Below, one piece after another: positions 45,781 to 54,018 of a stretch of DNA of 64,000 bases (position 1 is its first letter; every line of letters begins with the position of its first letter). This stretch comes from JAABTH01 sp964492615 (GTDB taxonomy: Bacteria; Bacillota; Dethiobacteria; DTU022): NCBI GenBank assembly GCA_964492615.1, contig CAZBKZ010000001.1:62001-126000 (forward strand), read 5' to 3'. A program made the translations under genes and the position numbers. Below the pieces are notes generated by a model. It was not told where the DNA came from and searched no databases. It saw only the letters and a program-made list of their open reading frames with translations.

Positions 45781-46395
45781 TCAATAATCTTTTGCCTTAT
45801 AAAATCTGGTTGACAGCATTACAGAAACCACATTGATAAGCAGTGCCGCCAGAATAGCTCCGGGAAGAAAGATGTTCAGGTTATCAAATAAATAGATAAC
45901 CGGTTCAGGTATATTCCCACTAAAACTAACCCCGGTAAACACAACTACAGCAATAACAACAAAAAAAGCAAGGCGCCCTTTTTCAACCCCCAGTTTAAAC
46001 ATGAGCGGCAGAACAATACCCTGCAGGATCATAGCAACACACATTGTTACAATAATGGACGCTATTTCTGGAATACCGACTGAGCTGTTTTTTATTAAAC
46101 CATAAAGACTCTCCACGATTACCGAAAGAAACACAACTGCGGCCAGAGAGAACAAACCAAGTAAGTACTTGCTCAGAACAAGGTTTTTTGCCGAGTAAGG
46201 CATCATAGCCGCGAGACTATCCCATTTTGATCGCTCATCGTAAGCAATCGCACTAATCGGTAGCAGCACTGCATAGACAACCGCAAAACCCGATGCTGAA
46301 AAACCTGGAATTAGGGTAAAAACAATGATGATCAATAGCATTATTTTCATCTGCCTAATCAATGTGTAGTAATCCTTAATCAATAAACCGATCAT
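45781..46395 (-). CDS. ABC-2-type transporter permease
   Basis: The 204-residue protein has about six hydrophobic segments and the ABC-2 feature AIAYDERSKWDSLAAMMPYS after the second. It pairs with the ATPase encoded immediately upstream (3 bases away). With a GntR/YtrA regulator in front, the set resembles bacillus ytr-type exporters that respond to wall-active agents. Confidence 0.85.
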   Translation of the reverse strand: MIGLLIKDYYTLIRQMKIMLLIIIVFTLIPGFSASGFAVVYAVLLPISAIAYDERSKWDSLAAMMPYSAKNLVLSKYLLGLFSLAAVVFLSVIVESLYGLIKNSSVGIPEIASIIVTMCVAMILQGIVLPLMFKLGVEKGRLAFFVVIAVVVFTGVSFSGNIPEPVIYLFDNLNIFLPGAILAALLINVVSVMLSTRFYKAKDY

Positions 46396-46397
46396 CT

Positions 46398-47246
46398 TTA
46401 TTTTCCCTCCCTGGCCAAAAAAAGAATAATATCTTCCAGTGATGTATGCTCAGTTCTAAAAGCACTTGAAATTGATGACTTCTGAACGAGGGCTTCAATG
46501 TGATAATTGCTGTTCTTTTTCCCGATAACCGCCTCTTCAGGTATTACTTCAAAATCATTATGTGACATTCTTACGATAGCATAATTTTCCAGCAGCTTAT
46601 CTTTCTCTTCGCAAAATAGTAGCCTTCCATTGTGAATGAACGCTATATAATCACAAATCTTCTCCAAGTCGCTGACAATATGAGAGGAAAGCAGAATTGA
46701 ATGGGATTCTTCCCGGGTAAAATCATTGAATATATTCAGCAACTCATCCCTCACAATCGGATCAAGACCACTTGTCGCTTCATCAAGAATTAACAACCTG
46801 GGGTTGTGAGACAGGGCAACTGCAATGGCCAGTTTCATTTTCATGCCACGTGAAAAATCCTTAAACTCTTTTGTTTCAGGCAATCTGAACTGGGCAAGAT
46901 AACTGGAGAAACACAATTCATCCCAATTCCGGTAGGTATATTTCATAACCCGGCTGACAACCTTTGGGGTAAGCAATTCGGGGAAATAAGCCTCATCGAG
47001 CACCACACCGACATCCTCTTTGACAGAAATGAATTCGCTCTGCTGATTATCAACACCAAGAATTTTAACCAAACCCTTATCTCGCGAAATGGCATTCATC
47101 AATAGTTTTATTGTTGTGCTTTTACCTGCACCGTTTTCGCCCACCAGGCCGATGATACTTCCCGTTGGAAGGGAAAAGTTTAAATTCTCTAATGTGAAAC
47201 CGCTATAGGATTTGGTTAAATCAGTAACCTCAATTGCATTCATCAT
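46398..47246 (-). CDS. ABC transporter ATP-binding protein
   Basis: The ATPase has 282 residues with Walker A GENGAGKST, signature FSRGMKMKLAIAVALS (an FSRGM variant of LSGGQ), and Walker B LLILDEATSGLDP. ATG at 47246 is preferred because AAGGAGG lies 6 bases upstream, within the end of the GntR gene, so the two overlap and are coupled. It drives the permease downstream. Confidence 0.92.
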   Translation of the reverse strand: MMNAIEVTDLTKSYSGFTLENLNFSLPTGSIIGLVGENGAGKSTTIKLLMNAISRDKGLVKILGVDNQQSEFISVKEDVGVVLDEAYFPELLTPKVVSRVMKYTYRNWDELCFSSYLAQFRLPETKEFKDFSRGMKMKLAIAVALSHNPRLLILDEATSGLDPIVRDELLNIFNDFTREESHSILLSSHIVSDLEKICDYIAFIHNGRLLFCEEKDKLLENYAIVRMSHNDFEVIPEEAVIGKKNSNYHIEALVQKSSISSAFRTEHTSLEDIILFLAREGK

Positions 47247-47622
47247 GTTGTTCCTCCTTGTAAACAACCTGGAACATATCCATAATGTTCTTTAAAGATA
47301 GTTCGCAGGCCGGAGCAAGATTGAAAATTGCCCGCATATGGTTTTCGATTTGCTTTAAATGTTCTTCCCTGATCATTTCCTTATTTTTCCCGGCTACATA
47401 ACTACCTTTACCGGCAACTGTGTTTATATAACCGTTTTTTTCAAGTTCATCATAAGCACGCCTGGTAGTTATTACACTTATGCGCAGATCTTTCGCCAGG
47501 GCCCGGATAGAAGGCAGCAGATCGCCTTCGGACAACTCTCCGGATAATATGCAATTCTTGATTTGAGTATATATTTGCTCATAGATCGGCAGCCTGCTGG
47601 CGTTACTTATAACAATATCCAA
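47230..47622 (-). CDS. GntR-family (YtrA-like) transcriptional regulator
   Basis: The 130-residue protein has an N-terminal GntR winged helix (LPIYEQIYTQIKNCILSGEL, then LAKDLRISVITTRRAYDELEKNG) and only a short C-terminal helix region, as in the YtrA subfamily that controls ABC transporters. The start is TTG behind AAAGGAGG. It is the first gene of a GntR-ATPase-permease operon and probably represses it by binding the palindrome overlapping its promoter. Confidence 0.9.
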   Translation of the reverse strand: MDIVISNASRLPIYEQIYTQIKNCILSGELSEGDLLPSIRALAKDLRISVITTRRAYDELEKNGYINTVAGKGSYVAGKNKEMIREEHLKQIENHMRAIFNLAPACELSLKNIMDMFQVVYKEEQHDECN

Positions 47623-47644
47623 CTAAACGCCTCCTTTAGTAATC

Positions 47645-47693
47645 TGTATATATACACTATACACAGTATATACACATTTCTGCCTGTCGTCAA
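47645..47693 (-). promoter_or_regulatory. Promoter and GntR operator of the ABC operon
   Basis: On the minus strand TTGACG (47693-47688) and TATACT (47670-47665) are 17 bases apart. The palindrome TGTATATA-N14-TATATACA (47645-47674) covers the -10 box, and sits just upstream of the gntR start, suiting autorepression. Confidence 0.7.
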
Positions 47694-47771
47694 TACTGAA
47701 ATCACTAAATTTCTATACTTATTTATTGTTAAACTGGGGTTATTATCGATTGCCGGGGGTAAAAGCCCGGA

Positions 47772-47996
47772 TTATCTTATAATTAAGCCTTCTATACAGC
47801 GTGCTTCCCATTCATTATCAGTGATCCAGCCATGCTTTACATCCCAATCACTATCCAGACCACAACTCACTATTGCCTGTGCCATTGAAGCACAGGCCAC
47901 TATGGTTAAACAGCTATTTTCAAGATTTCCCACCGCGTAATTAATGCCTTTGGCAGGGTTTAAAGCCCCGCTGAAATCTACACCGCAGACCTGCAT
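47772..47996 (-). pseudogene. Truncated DUF429 (RNase H-fold) gene
   Basis: The 74-residue frame opens MQVCGVDFSGALNPAKGINYA, the start of DUF429 proteins, and has a normal ribosome site (GGGAGGG). It then stops at about a third of the family's usual length, and the downstream sequence is not coding in any frame. It is probably a decayed gene. A small functional protein is possible but less likely. Confidence 0.6.
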
Positions 47997-48134
47997 ATTT
48001 CCATTCCCTCCCGGAAAGCTGGTTTTCCTTTCAAAGCCCCGATATAACCTTTAATTCAGGCAATAATCCTCACGCCCGGTAATTGACAACGGAACAGTAA
48101 ATAAGCTTATAATGTTGCCCCCCTGGAGGCTTGA

Positions 48135-49040
48135 TCAGCTGATCCGGTCAAACAAATATTTTGTGTGTTCAACAGCAGACTCGAATTCCCGTCCGTTTTC
48201 ACCGGACAGCATACTATTGATATGCCTGTCGATAAATTCCACATTAAGGTTTTCATCTCTGCTGCACAGAACACCGGGCCCTTCCACAATTCGTGCTGTG
48301 CTGAAATATCCGCCCCCCGCAGTAAATATTTTACCGCTTACATTGCAGCGTTCGGAACTAAGCCAGGCAACAAGCGGGGCAATATATTCCGGTTTTAACT
48401 TTTCCATCAGCTCCGGGGGCATTACTGTGGCAGTCATGCGAGTCCCGGCATTGGGCACAACTGTATTAGCCAAAATATTGTAGCGCGCTCCTTCGATCTT
48501 CAGGCAGTTCATCAACCCTACGATACCCATTTTTGCCGAACCATAGTTTACCTGCCCAAAATTTCCGTACAAACCGGTTGTTGATGCCGTAGAAACAATT
48601 CGTCCATATTTTTGTTCTTTCATATGAGTAAAAGCTGCCTTTGTGCAGTAAAATGTTCCATCAAGGTGGACAGAAATAACATTGTTATGATCTTCCGGGT
48701 CCATTTTCGGCAAGCTTTTATCTCTTAATATACCGGCATTGTTAACCAGGATGTCAATTTTACCAAAATGGTCAACCGCTTTTTGAATGATACCGTTCGC
48801 TCCCTGCCAATCGGCAACACTATCATCAGAAGCAACAGCCTCACCACCGGCCCGGGTGATCTCTTCAACCACCTTTTCAGCTGAGCTTTTATCATTACCG
48901 CTGCCTTCAAAAGTAACACCCCGGTCATTAACCACAACTTTTGCGCCAAGAGCGGCTAACTGTACAGCATAAGCCCGGCCTAAACCTCCCCCGGCTCCGG
49001 TTACTACGGCAACCCGTCCAGTTAAACTCAGGCTGGTCAT
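48135..49040 (-). CDS. Short-chain dehydrogenase, MFE-2/3-hydroxyacyl-CoA dehydrogenase-like
   Basis: The 301-residue SDR has TGAGGGLGRAYA, then VVVNDRG and a 3-hydroxyacyl-CoA-dehydrogenase-type insertion, NNAGILRD, and the catalytic YGSAKMG with serine upstream. The NDRG and NNAGILRDKSL features are typical of the dehydrogenase part of peroxisomal-type multifunctional enzyme 2. It should oxidise (3R)-hydroxyacyl-CoA with NAD. No beta-oxidation partners are adjacent. The ribosome site GGAAGTG precedes the ATG. Confidence 0.88.
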   Translation of the reverse strand: MTSLSLTGRVAVVTGAGGGLGRAYAVQLAALGAKVVVNDRGVTFEGSGNDKSSAEKVVEEITRAGGEAVASDDSVADWQGANGIIQKAVDHFGKIDILVNNAGILRDKSLPKMDPEDHNNVISVHLDGTFYCTKAAFTHMKEQKYGRIVSTASTTGLYGNFGQVNYGSAKMGIVGLMNCLKIEGARYNILANTVVPNAGTRMTATVMPPELMEKLKPEYIAPLVAWLSSERCNVSGKIFTAGGGYFSTARIVEGPGVLCSRDENLNVEFIDRHINSMLSGENGREFESAVEHTKYLFDRIS

Positions 49041-49322
49041 ATAAACACTTCCTTTCGCTGTTTAAGATCATACTTTTTTTCACTTTAAATATTTACAGTC
49101 ATGATAGCACTAGCAGCTAGCCTCTGCAAACAGAAAACTTCACCCTGCCGATCGCTTCAAAACCTTGACCGCTGAAGCCCCTGAAGTTAAAATGCATATT
49201 AGATATTCAATGAACAGACTTCAATCTAATCTTACTTAAACCGCTTTGCCATGAAACATAAACAGTAGAATTAAGTGACATATATTTTATTATAAGGAAA
49301 ACTTAACTACGAGGTTTATCCA

Positions 49323-50423
49323 ATGGAAAAAGATTTTCGTTTTAACTTGCAGGAAACAGCCGGAGCGCTTGGAGATTACGGGACCCTTCTGCCTATCGTA
49401 CTGGGCGTTGCCATAGTATCTGACATAAATCTTTCGCACATACTATTTTTCTTTGCTGTTTTTTATATCGCCACCGGCATATATTATCGGCTGCCTGTAC
49501 CTGTTGAACCGATGAAAGCAATGGGAGTTTTGGCTATAGCGGGCGGGCTGAGCGGCGCTGAAGTTGCCGGAGCCGGAATAACAATGGGCCTCATCCTGCT
49601 TTTACTGGGCCTTACCGGCAGCATAGAGATAATTAAAAGATATATCCCTGCATGTATTATCCGGGGCATCCAGCTTGGCCTGGCTTTAATTTTGATGAAA
49701 CAAGCTTTCGCTTTTATTATTGACGACTGGCAACTCGGCCTTATTTCGTTGATAATTGTCCTCTTTTTTACCTTTGCTCCTCTTCTAGACATATCCGCCC
49801 TGGTGGTATTTGCTCTCGGTCTCAGTGTGGGTATCTATTATTACGGCCTCCCGGAAATCACCCTGTTTTCCTTGCCTTCCTTAATAATCCCTTCCGGTTT
49901 GGAACTGTGGCGAGGGTTTATCTACGGCACCATACCCCAGCTTCCCCTGACTTTAGGCAATGCGGTTTTGGCAACATCACTGCTGGTTAAAGACCTTCTG
50001 GACAGAGATGTCCCCGAGAGAAAGCTGGTTTTCAGTATGAGCATAATGTGCCTGGTTTCAACGCCGTTCGGCGGATTCCCAATGTGCCACGGAGCCGGTG
50101 GTCTGGCAGCCCAGTACCGCTTTGGCGCCCGCACCGGAGGTTCTAATCTAATATCCGGGGCAATCCTTCTTATTGTTGCCTTATTCTTTGCTGCGCCCAA
50201 CCTGGTTCATTTGGTTCCATACGGCGCACTTGGCGCTCTCCTCTTTTTTTCCGGAATCGAACTGATCAGAAGCGCAATCAGAACGGAAAACTACTTTTTT
50301 ACTGGGATAACTGGACTTCTGGCACTTCTTTTCGGTATAACCATTTCTTTTGCAATAATGCTGACTCTATATTGGATCCGGGATTACTGGCAAAAAAAGT
50401 ATTCACCCGGGCAAATATCTTGA
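49323..50423 (+). CDS. MOT1-like molybdate/sulfate transporter
   Basis: The 366-residue membrane protein has about ten helices. The opening LQETAGALGDYGTLLPIVLGV and the later segments VPVEPMKAMGVLAI and FGGFPMCHGAGGLAAQYRFGARTGG are the two signature motifs of MOT1-type transporters, relatives of SulP. Known members move molybdate. In this setting the likely job is molybdate or tungstate uptake for AOR-type cofactors; sulfate is the alternative. Confidence 0.88.
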   Translation: MEKDFRFNLQETAGALGDYGTLLPIVLGVAIVSDINLSHILFFFAVFYIATGIYYRLPVPVEPMKAMGVLAIAGGLSGAEVAGAGITMGLILLLLGLTGSIEIIKRYIPACIIRGIQLGLALILMKQAFAFIIDDWQLGLISLIIVLFFTFAPLLDISALVVFALGLSVGIYYYGLPEITLFSLPSLIIPSGLELWRGFIYGTIPQLPLTLGNAVLATSLLVKDLLDRDVPERKLVFSMSIMCLVSTPFGGFPMCHGAGGLAAQYRFGARTGGSNLISGAILLIVALFFAAPNLVHLVPYGALGALLFFSGIELIRSAIRTENYFFTGITGLLALLFGITISFAIMLTLYWIRDYWQKKYSPGQIS

Positions 50424-50506
50424 AATACCTGGTTTGATTGCCCGGGTATAAATTCAATCAAAACATATTCTACATTTTATTTTTTTGTAGTGAGTGAGCA
50501 ATTCTT

Positions 50507-51307
50507 CTAGCACGTAGCAACGCAGGTCAAGCGATTAATTTCTTTTATATAAACCAATTTCATTGAAGTTTTGTATACTGAAGATAAAATATCTTCTTTC
50601 ATAATTTCTTCCGTGCTACCAAATTGCATAGTACCCTGCCTGTCCAGAATTCCAACTCGATCGCCTAGCATAATCACGTGATCAGGTGTATGGGTAGTCA
50701 TTAAAATAGCAAATCCCTGCGACGCAAGATACTTAATCATTTTTACGATGCGGATTTGATTACCAAAGTCCAAGTGAGCAGTGGGCTCGTCAAATAGTAT
50801 TACCTGCGGCTGTTGAACTATAGCCCTGGCTATCATTGCCTGCTGTCTTTCTCCACCGCTAATCTCTGTGTAAGGCTTAAAGGCCAGATGTTCTATACCT
50901 AGCTGATCCAGAATATCATGCACCATTTCATAATCATCTTCTTTCGGCTGGGCAAACATGTTCATATGCGGTGTTCTTCCCATTACTACAAAATCTCTCA
51001 CCATATAAGGATATGCCGGGTTGTGGGTTTGAGGCACATAACCAATACAACGGGATATCTGTCTGACATTCATTTTTTCCATCGATGTGCCATTGATGGC
51101 AATTTCACCGCTATCAGGAACCAGCAGGTTAGCAATACAGTTAAGCAAGGTACTTTTACCGGCTCCGTTGGGACCTAGTATTGAAATAATTTCACCGGGA
51201 TAAACTGCAAATGTAATATTTCTGAAAACTCTTCCCTCATGAGAATAAGAAAAAGATAGATCTGTAACCTCAACTATTGGTTTTCTGCTCTCTCCGCTAT
51301 TGCTCAT
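50507..51307 (-). CDS. FecE/BtuD-type ABC transporter ATPase
   Basis: The 266-residue ATPase shows Walker A GPNGAGKST, Q-loop, signature ISGGERQQAMIARAI and Walker B VILFDEPTAHLD. It belongs to the iron-siderophore/B12/MolC class. The start overlaps the permease stop by 4 bases (ATGA). Its partners are the permease and binding protein encoded upstream, on both sides of the gap. Confidence 0.93.
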   Translation of the reverse strand: MSNSGESRKPIVEVTDLSFSYSHEGRVFRNITFAVYPGEIISILGPNGAGKSTLLNCIANLLVPDSGEIAINGTSMEKMNVRQISRCIGYVPQTHNPAYPYMVRDFVVMGRTPHMNMFAQPKEDDYEMVHDILDQLGIEHLAFKPYTEISGGERQQAMIARAIVQQPQVILFDEPTAHLDFGNQIRIVKMIKYLASQGFAILMTTHTPDHVIMLGDRVGILDRQGTMQFGSTEEIMKEDILSSVYKTSMKLVYIKEINRLTCVATC

Positions 51308-51685
51308 TGTATATGTTTCCTTTGTTTAAACAGTAGATATATATAAAATGGTGCCCCTATAATACCGGTAATTATACTGATTGGCAGCTCCGCTGTGGTC
51401 AGGGTGCGGGCAATAGTATCAATGATCACCATAAAAGCCGCGCCCATAACCAAGGCAGCCGGCAGCATTCTCCTGTTATCAGGCCCTACCAGCATCCTGC
51501 CCAAATGAGGGATCACTAACCCTACCCAGCCGATTGTACCTGCCATACAGACAGAACTCGCAGTTAAAAGCGTTGAACAAATTACAATAACTCCCCTGGT
51601 TTGTTTGATATTAAGGCCTAATGATTTCGCTTCATTTTCGCCAAGCGACATAACATTGAGACGGTATCGGATCAGGAGCAGCACT
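51304..51685 (-). CDS. FecCD/BtuC-type ABC permease (5' part lost in gap)
   Basis: Only the last ~126 codons are present, including GWVGLVIPHLGRMLVGPDNRRMLP, the coupling region of FecCD-family permeases. The usual length is about 330 residues, so roughly 200 residues lie in the assembly gap. The frame running through the Ns in a six-frame view is an artefact. Confidence 0.88.
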
Positions 51686-51785
51686 NNNNNNNNNNNNNNN
51701 NNNNNNNNNNNNNNNNNNNNNNNNNNNNNNNNNNNNNNNNNNNNNNNNNNNNNNNNNNNNNNNNNNNNNNNNNNNNNNNNNNNNN
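51686..51785. other. Assembly gap of 100 N
   Basis: Exactly 100 undetermined bases interrupt the ABC operon. The missing parts of the permease (about 200 residues) and binding protein (several tens of residues) show that the true gap is probably some 700-900 bases. Confidence 0.98.
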
Positions 51786-52675
51786 TTTGGATTAGTAAAA
51801 ACCCTACCGTTTTTAACCGCATTTATATCAACCCAGGCATCATCAGCAAGAAGCTCCTCATAAAGTTCGTGCTGAGCAGGACCGCCAATTATAACTACAT
51901 CGGGATTCAGAGAAAGCACTTCCTCTGCCGTGGCTTCAGTTCCCTCCAGTTCCATAAGAGCGGATGCAAAGATCCCTCCACCATAGGTAACCCAGTCATT
52001 CATAATTGAATCTCCCCTAAAAGTCGCATACAATCCCTGGTTTGATTGACCCTGAATGTAATAAACAATCGGTTTATCTTCTTCTGCAATCTCGCCTAGC
52101 GCAGCAGAAACTTCTGCAATATTATTGTCCACCATTTCAGACCATTTGGCAGCTTTTATCGCATACTCTTCCCCTAGAGCATCTCCGAGTATGGCAAATG
52201 CCCGCTTCATGTCTTCGTAATTAGCAAACATCAAATTAACAGCCGGCAAGCCTGCATCACGCAGGCTGATCGCCAAATCGTTTTGCGGGGTTATAATTAA
52301 ATCGGGTTTAACTTCCATGAGCTCTTCAACATTGTCAGTTGCAGTAGGAATATCAACAATGTCGGGATATACAAACTGACTCCATGGCAGGCTCTTGGTA
52401 AAATCAGTTGTAGCAACCAGCAAATCACCTGCACCCATACATAACATTGCTGCGTTTGAAGCAGGCCATAAATTCACAACAGCCTCTACATTGTTTGTTA
52501 TCTCCACTTCATTACCCGCTATATCGGTAATAATTTTTGTATCCGCTTCCCTCTCTTCTGACTCAACTAACTCAATCGTTTCATTTTCGGTTTCCACAGC
52601 CTGCTGACCGGCACAGCCGGACAGTAAAATAATTGCCATAAGAACAGTAAAGAGCGTAATTACTATCTTTTTCAT
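51786..52675 (-). CDS. Metal-complex ABC transporter substrate-binding protein (3' end lost in gap)
   Basis: About 296 codons are visible from the ATG at 52675. A lipobox (LLSGC) is followed by the helical-backbone fold of the FepB/BtuF class: ITDIAGNEVEI at the start of the first lobe, ELMEVKPDLIITPQ, and later SLNPDVVIIGG. The C-terminus is in the gap. Ligands of this class include iron chelates, cobalamin and, for MolA, molybdate/tungstate. The neighbouring methyltransferase and leader RNA do not settle which. Confidence 0.88.
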
Positions 52676-52730
52676 TTTTATTCCTCCATAATGTTGTGAT
52701 ATTAACCAATCTTATGCAGACCTCATTCAA

Positions 52731-53585
52731 CTAAAATCTTTTATTAGGAGACCACCAGAGGACGAATGATTTCGTTTCTCTTCTGAAAGTAATACCTCCT
52801 TTATCATTTTTGCTTAGCCACTTGTCACAGTTACTGCAGAAAATATCCATTTCATTTATTTCAATTTTGCCAAGCAAAGCTAAATCGGCATATGCTTCTT
52901 CACAATCAACATAGTCTTTGGTAAAACCATCTGTAACTATTTTTATATTTGGGTCATAACCCAAATCATAAACCATGTTGTAAAAAACGTTATAACCCAA
53001 ACGGCGATCCAAAGGGCGGGGATGATGCATTTCATTAAAGGCCGATGTTCCCCTGAAAAGGTCACCGAGGATATTAGGGATACAGGGTGAATTAGCCCAG
53101 GCGATCATAACCGCGTACTTGCGGGCAAAAGACGTTAATTTTTCAATGTCCTGCATACCCACTGAACGTGAAGCGATGACAATATCATGCTTTTCCAAGG
53201 TCACATCCGGTTCTGCTGTCCGCCAATCGAGAAGCCTGGTCTTTAAGTTGGTAAGTCCTGCTTCCTGGGCATTTATATCACAATAAAGCAGCATTTTTTC
53301 AGAACTATCAACCGCTGTTACGCTTTTACTTTTCCGGGCCATGGGCACTGCAATCCGGCCTGGACCGCAGCCGACATCAAGGACTGTATCCTCAGACGTC
53401 ACTTCGAAAGAGTCCAACTGGGCTCCAGTATATTCACGCTCCATAGCTGCCATTTTGAAATACATATAAGCAGCATCATCCCACATATTGCCATCATCCG
53501 GATCTCTTTTTGGAGGTTGGGGCTGGCTCAGTTTAAGCAACTCCGACCAATTAATCAGGGGAGTTTTAACTGTTGAATCGTTCAT
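52731..53585 (-). CDS. Class I SAM-dependent methyltransferase
   Basis: The 284-residue enzyme has the SAM motif VLDVGCGPGRIAVPMA, an acidic end of strand 2 (VTAVDSSEKM) and a C-terminal segment with two cysteines (CSNCDKW). Such methyltransferases recur beside FecCD-type ABC transporters in anaerobes; what they methylate is not known. AGGAGG precedes the ATG. It is the first gene of the methyltransferase-binding protein-permease-ATPase operon and lies just after a leader with a terminator. Confidence 0.88.
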   Translation of the reverse strand: MNDSTVKTPLINWSELLKLSQPQPPKRDPDDGNMWDDAAYMYFKMAAMEREYTGAQLDSFEVTSEDTVLDVGCGPGRIAVPMARKSKSVTAVDSSEKMLLYCDINAQEAGLTNLKTRLLDWRTAEPDVTLEKHDIVIASRSVGMQDIEKLTSFARKYAVMIAWANSPCIPNILGDLFRGTSAFNEMHHPRPLDRRLGYNVFYNMVYDLGYDPNIKIVTDGFTKDYVDCEEAYADLALLGKIEINEMDIFCSNCDKWLSKNDKGGITFRRETKSFVLWWSPNKRF

Positions 53586-53660
53586 ATGCTTAAACCTCCT
53601 CTCTCAATACTCATGACGCTTTTGTTGTAAGCATGCATATAATCTCAGCTCCTTTTCACA

Positions 53661-53697
53661 AAAAAATAATCGCGTTTTCCCATTGGAAAAACGCGAT
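53661..53697 (-). terminator. Terminator in the leader of the methyltransferase-ABC operon
   Basis: On the minus strand ATCGCGTTTTTCC pairs with GGAAAACGCGAT around a 4-base AATG loop, followed by TATTTTTTT. It lies 75 bases before the start codon, so it is an attenuator of the operon. Confidence 0.88.
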
Positions 53698-53815
53698 AGT
53701 TAACAGAATTAGACTATGCTACCTTCTTTCCACAATGGGAGGCACAACCGTTTCCAGATGTACCCTAACGTCTGCTTATCGTAGCCATAAAAAGCTTTAG
53801 ATTAAACAGATCGAA
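53698..53815 (-). promoter_or_regulatory. Structured leader RNA, candidate riboswitch of unassigned class
   Basis: The leader has a closing stem (TATGGCTAC with GTAGCATA, one bulge), and inside it a CAGA...TCTG hairpin and a conserved-looking GAAACGGTTGTGCCTCCCATTG stretch. Eight bases of that stretch, TCCCATTG (53740-53733), are exactly complementary to CAATGGGA (53685-53678) at the tip of the terminator, so the two structures can exclude each other. I could not match it to a class; a molybdenum/tungsten cofactor RNA is one thought, unproven. The stretch 53858-54018, towards nrdD, shows nothing I can name. Confidence 0.55.
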
Positions 53816-53829
53816 GGTGATTCATATAT

Positions 53830-53857
53830 TTTATATTAACCAACTGTATTATGTAAA
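53830..53857 (-). promoter_or_regulatory. Probable promoter of the methyltransferase-ABC operon
   Basis: TTTACA (53857-53852) and TATAAA (53835-53830) are 16 bases apart and sit just upstream of the leader. Confidence 0.5.
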
Positions 53858-54018
53858 ACCTTACAAGTAAACCTTATTCAACGCTAACCGAATAAGTCCT
53901 GCTTCTTTGTGTAAATCTAATAATATTATTTTCGCTCGTAGTACGCGTTATAAATTTCTCGGCAGCTAATATAACCTTTCTGACAGACTAATAACAAGCT
54001 TTAGGATCCTTCCAGTTA

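Noticed and set aside
47753..47770. CCGGGGGTAAAAGCCCGG hairpin after the DUF429 remnant as a terminator
   Set aside because: It shares its sequence with the terminator at 24820-24854 but has no T-tract on either strand, so I left it out.
51632..52675. A 347-residue frame running through the N stretch
   Set aside because: The C-terminal part after the Ns is read in the wrong frame of the permease gene; the gap size is unknown.
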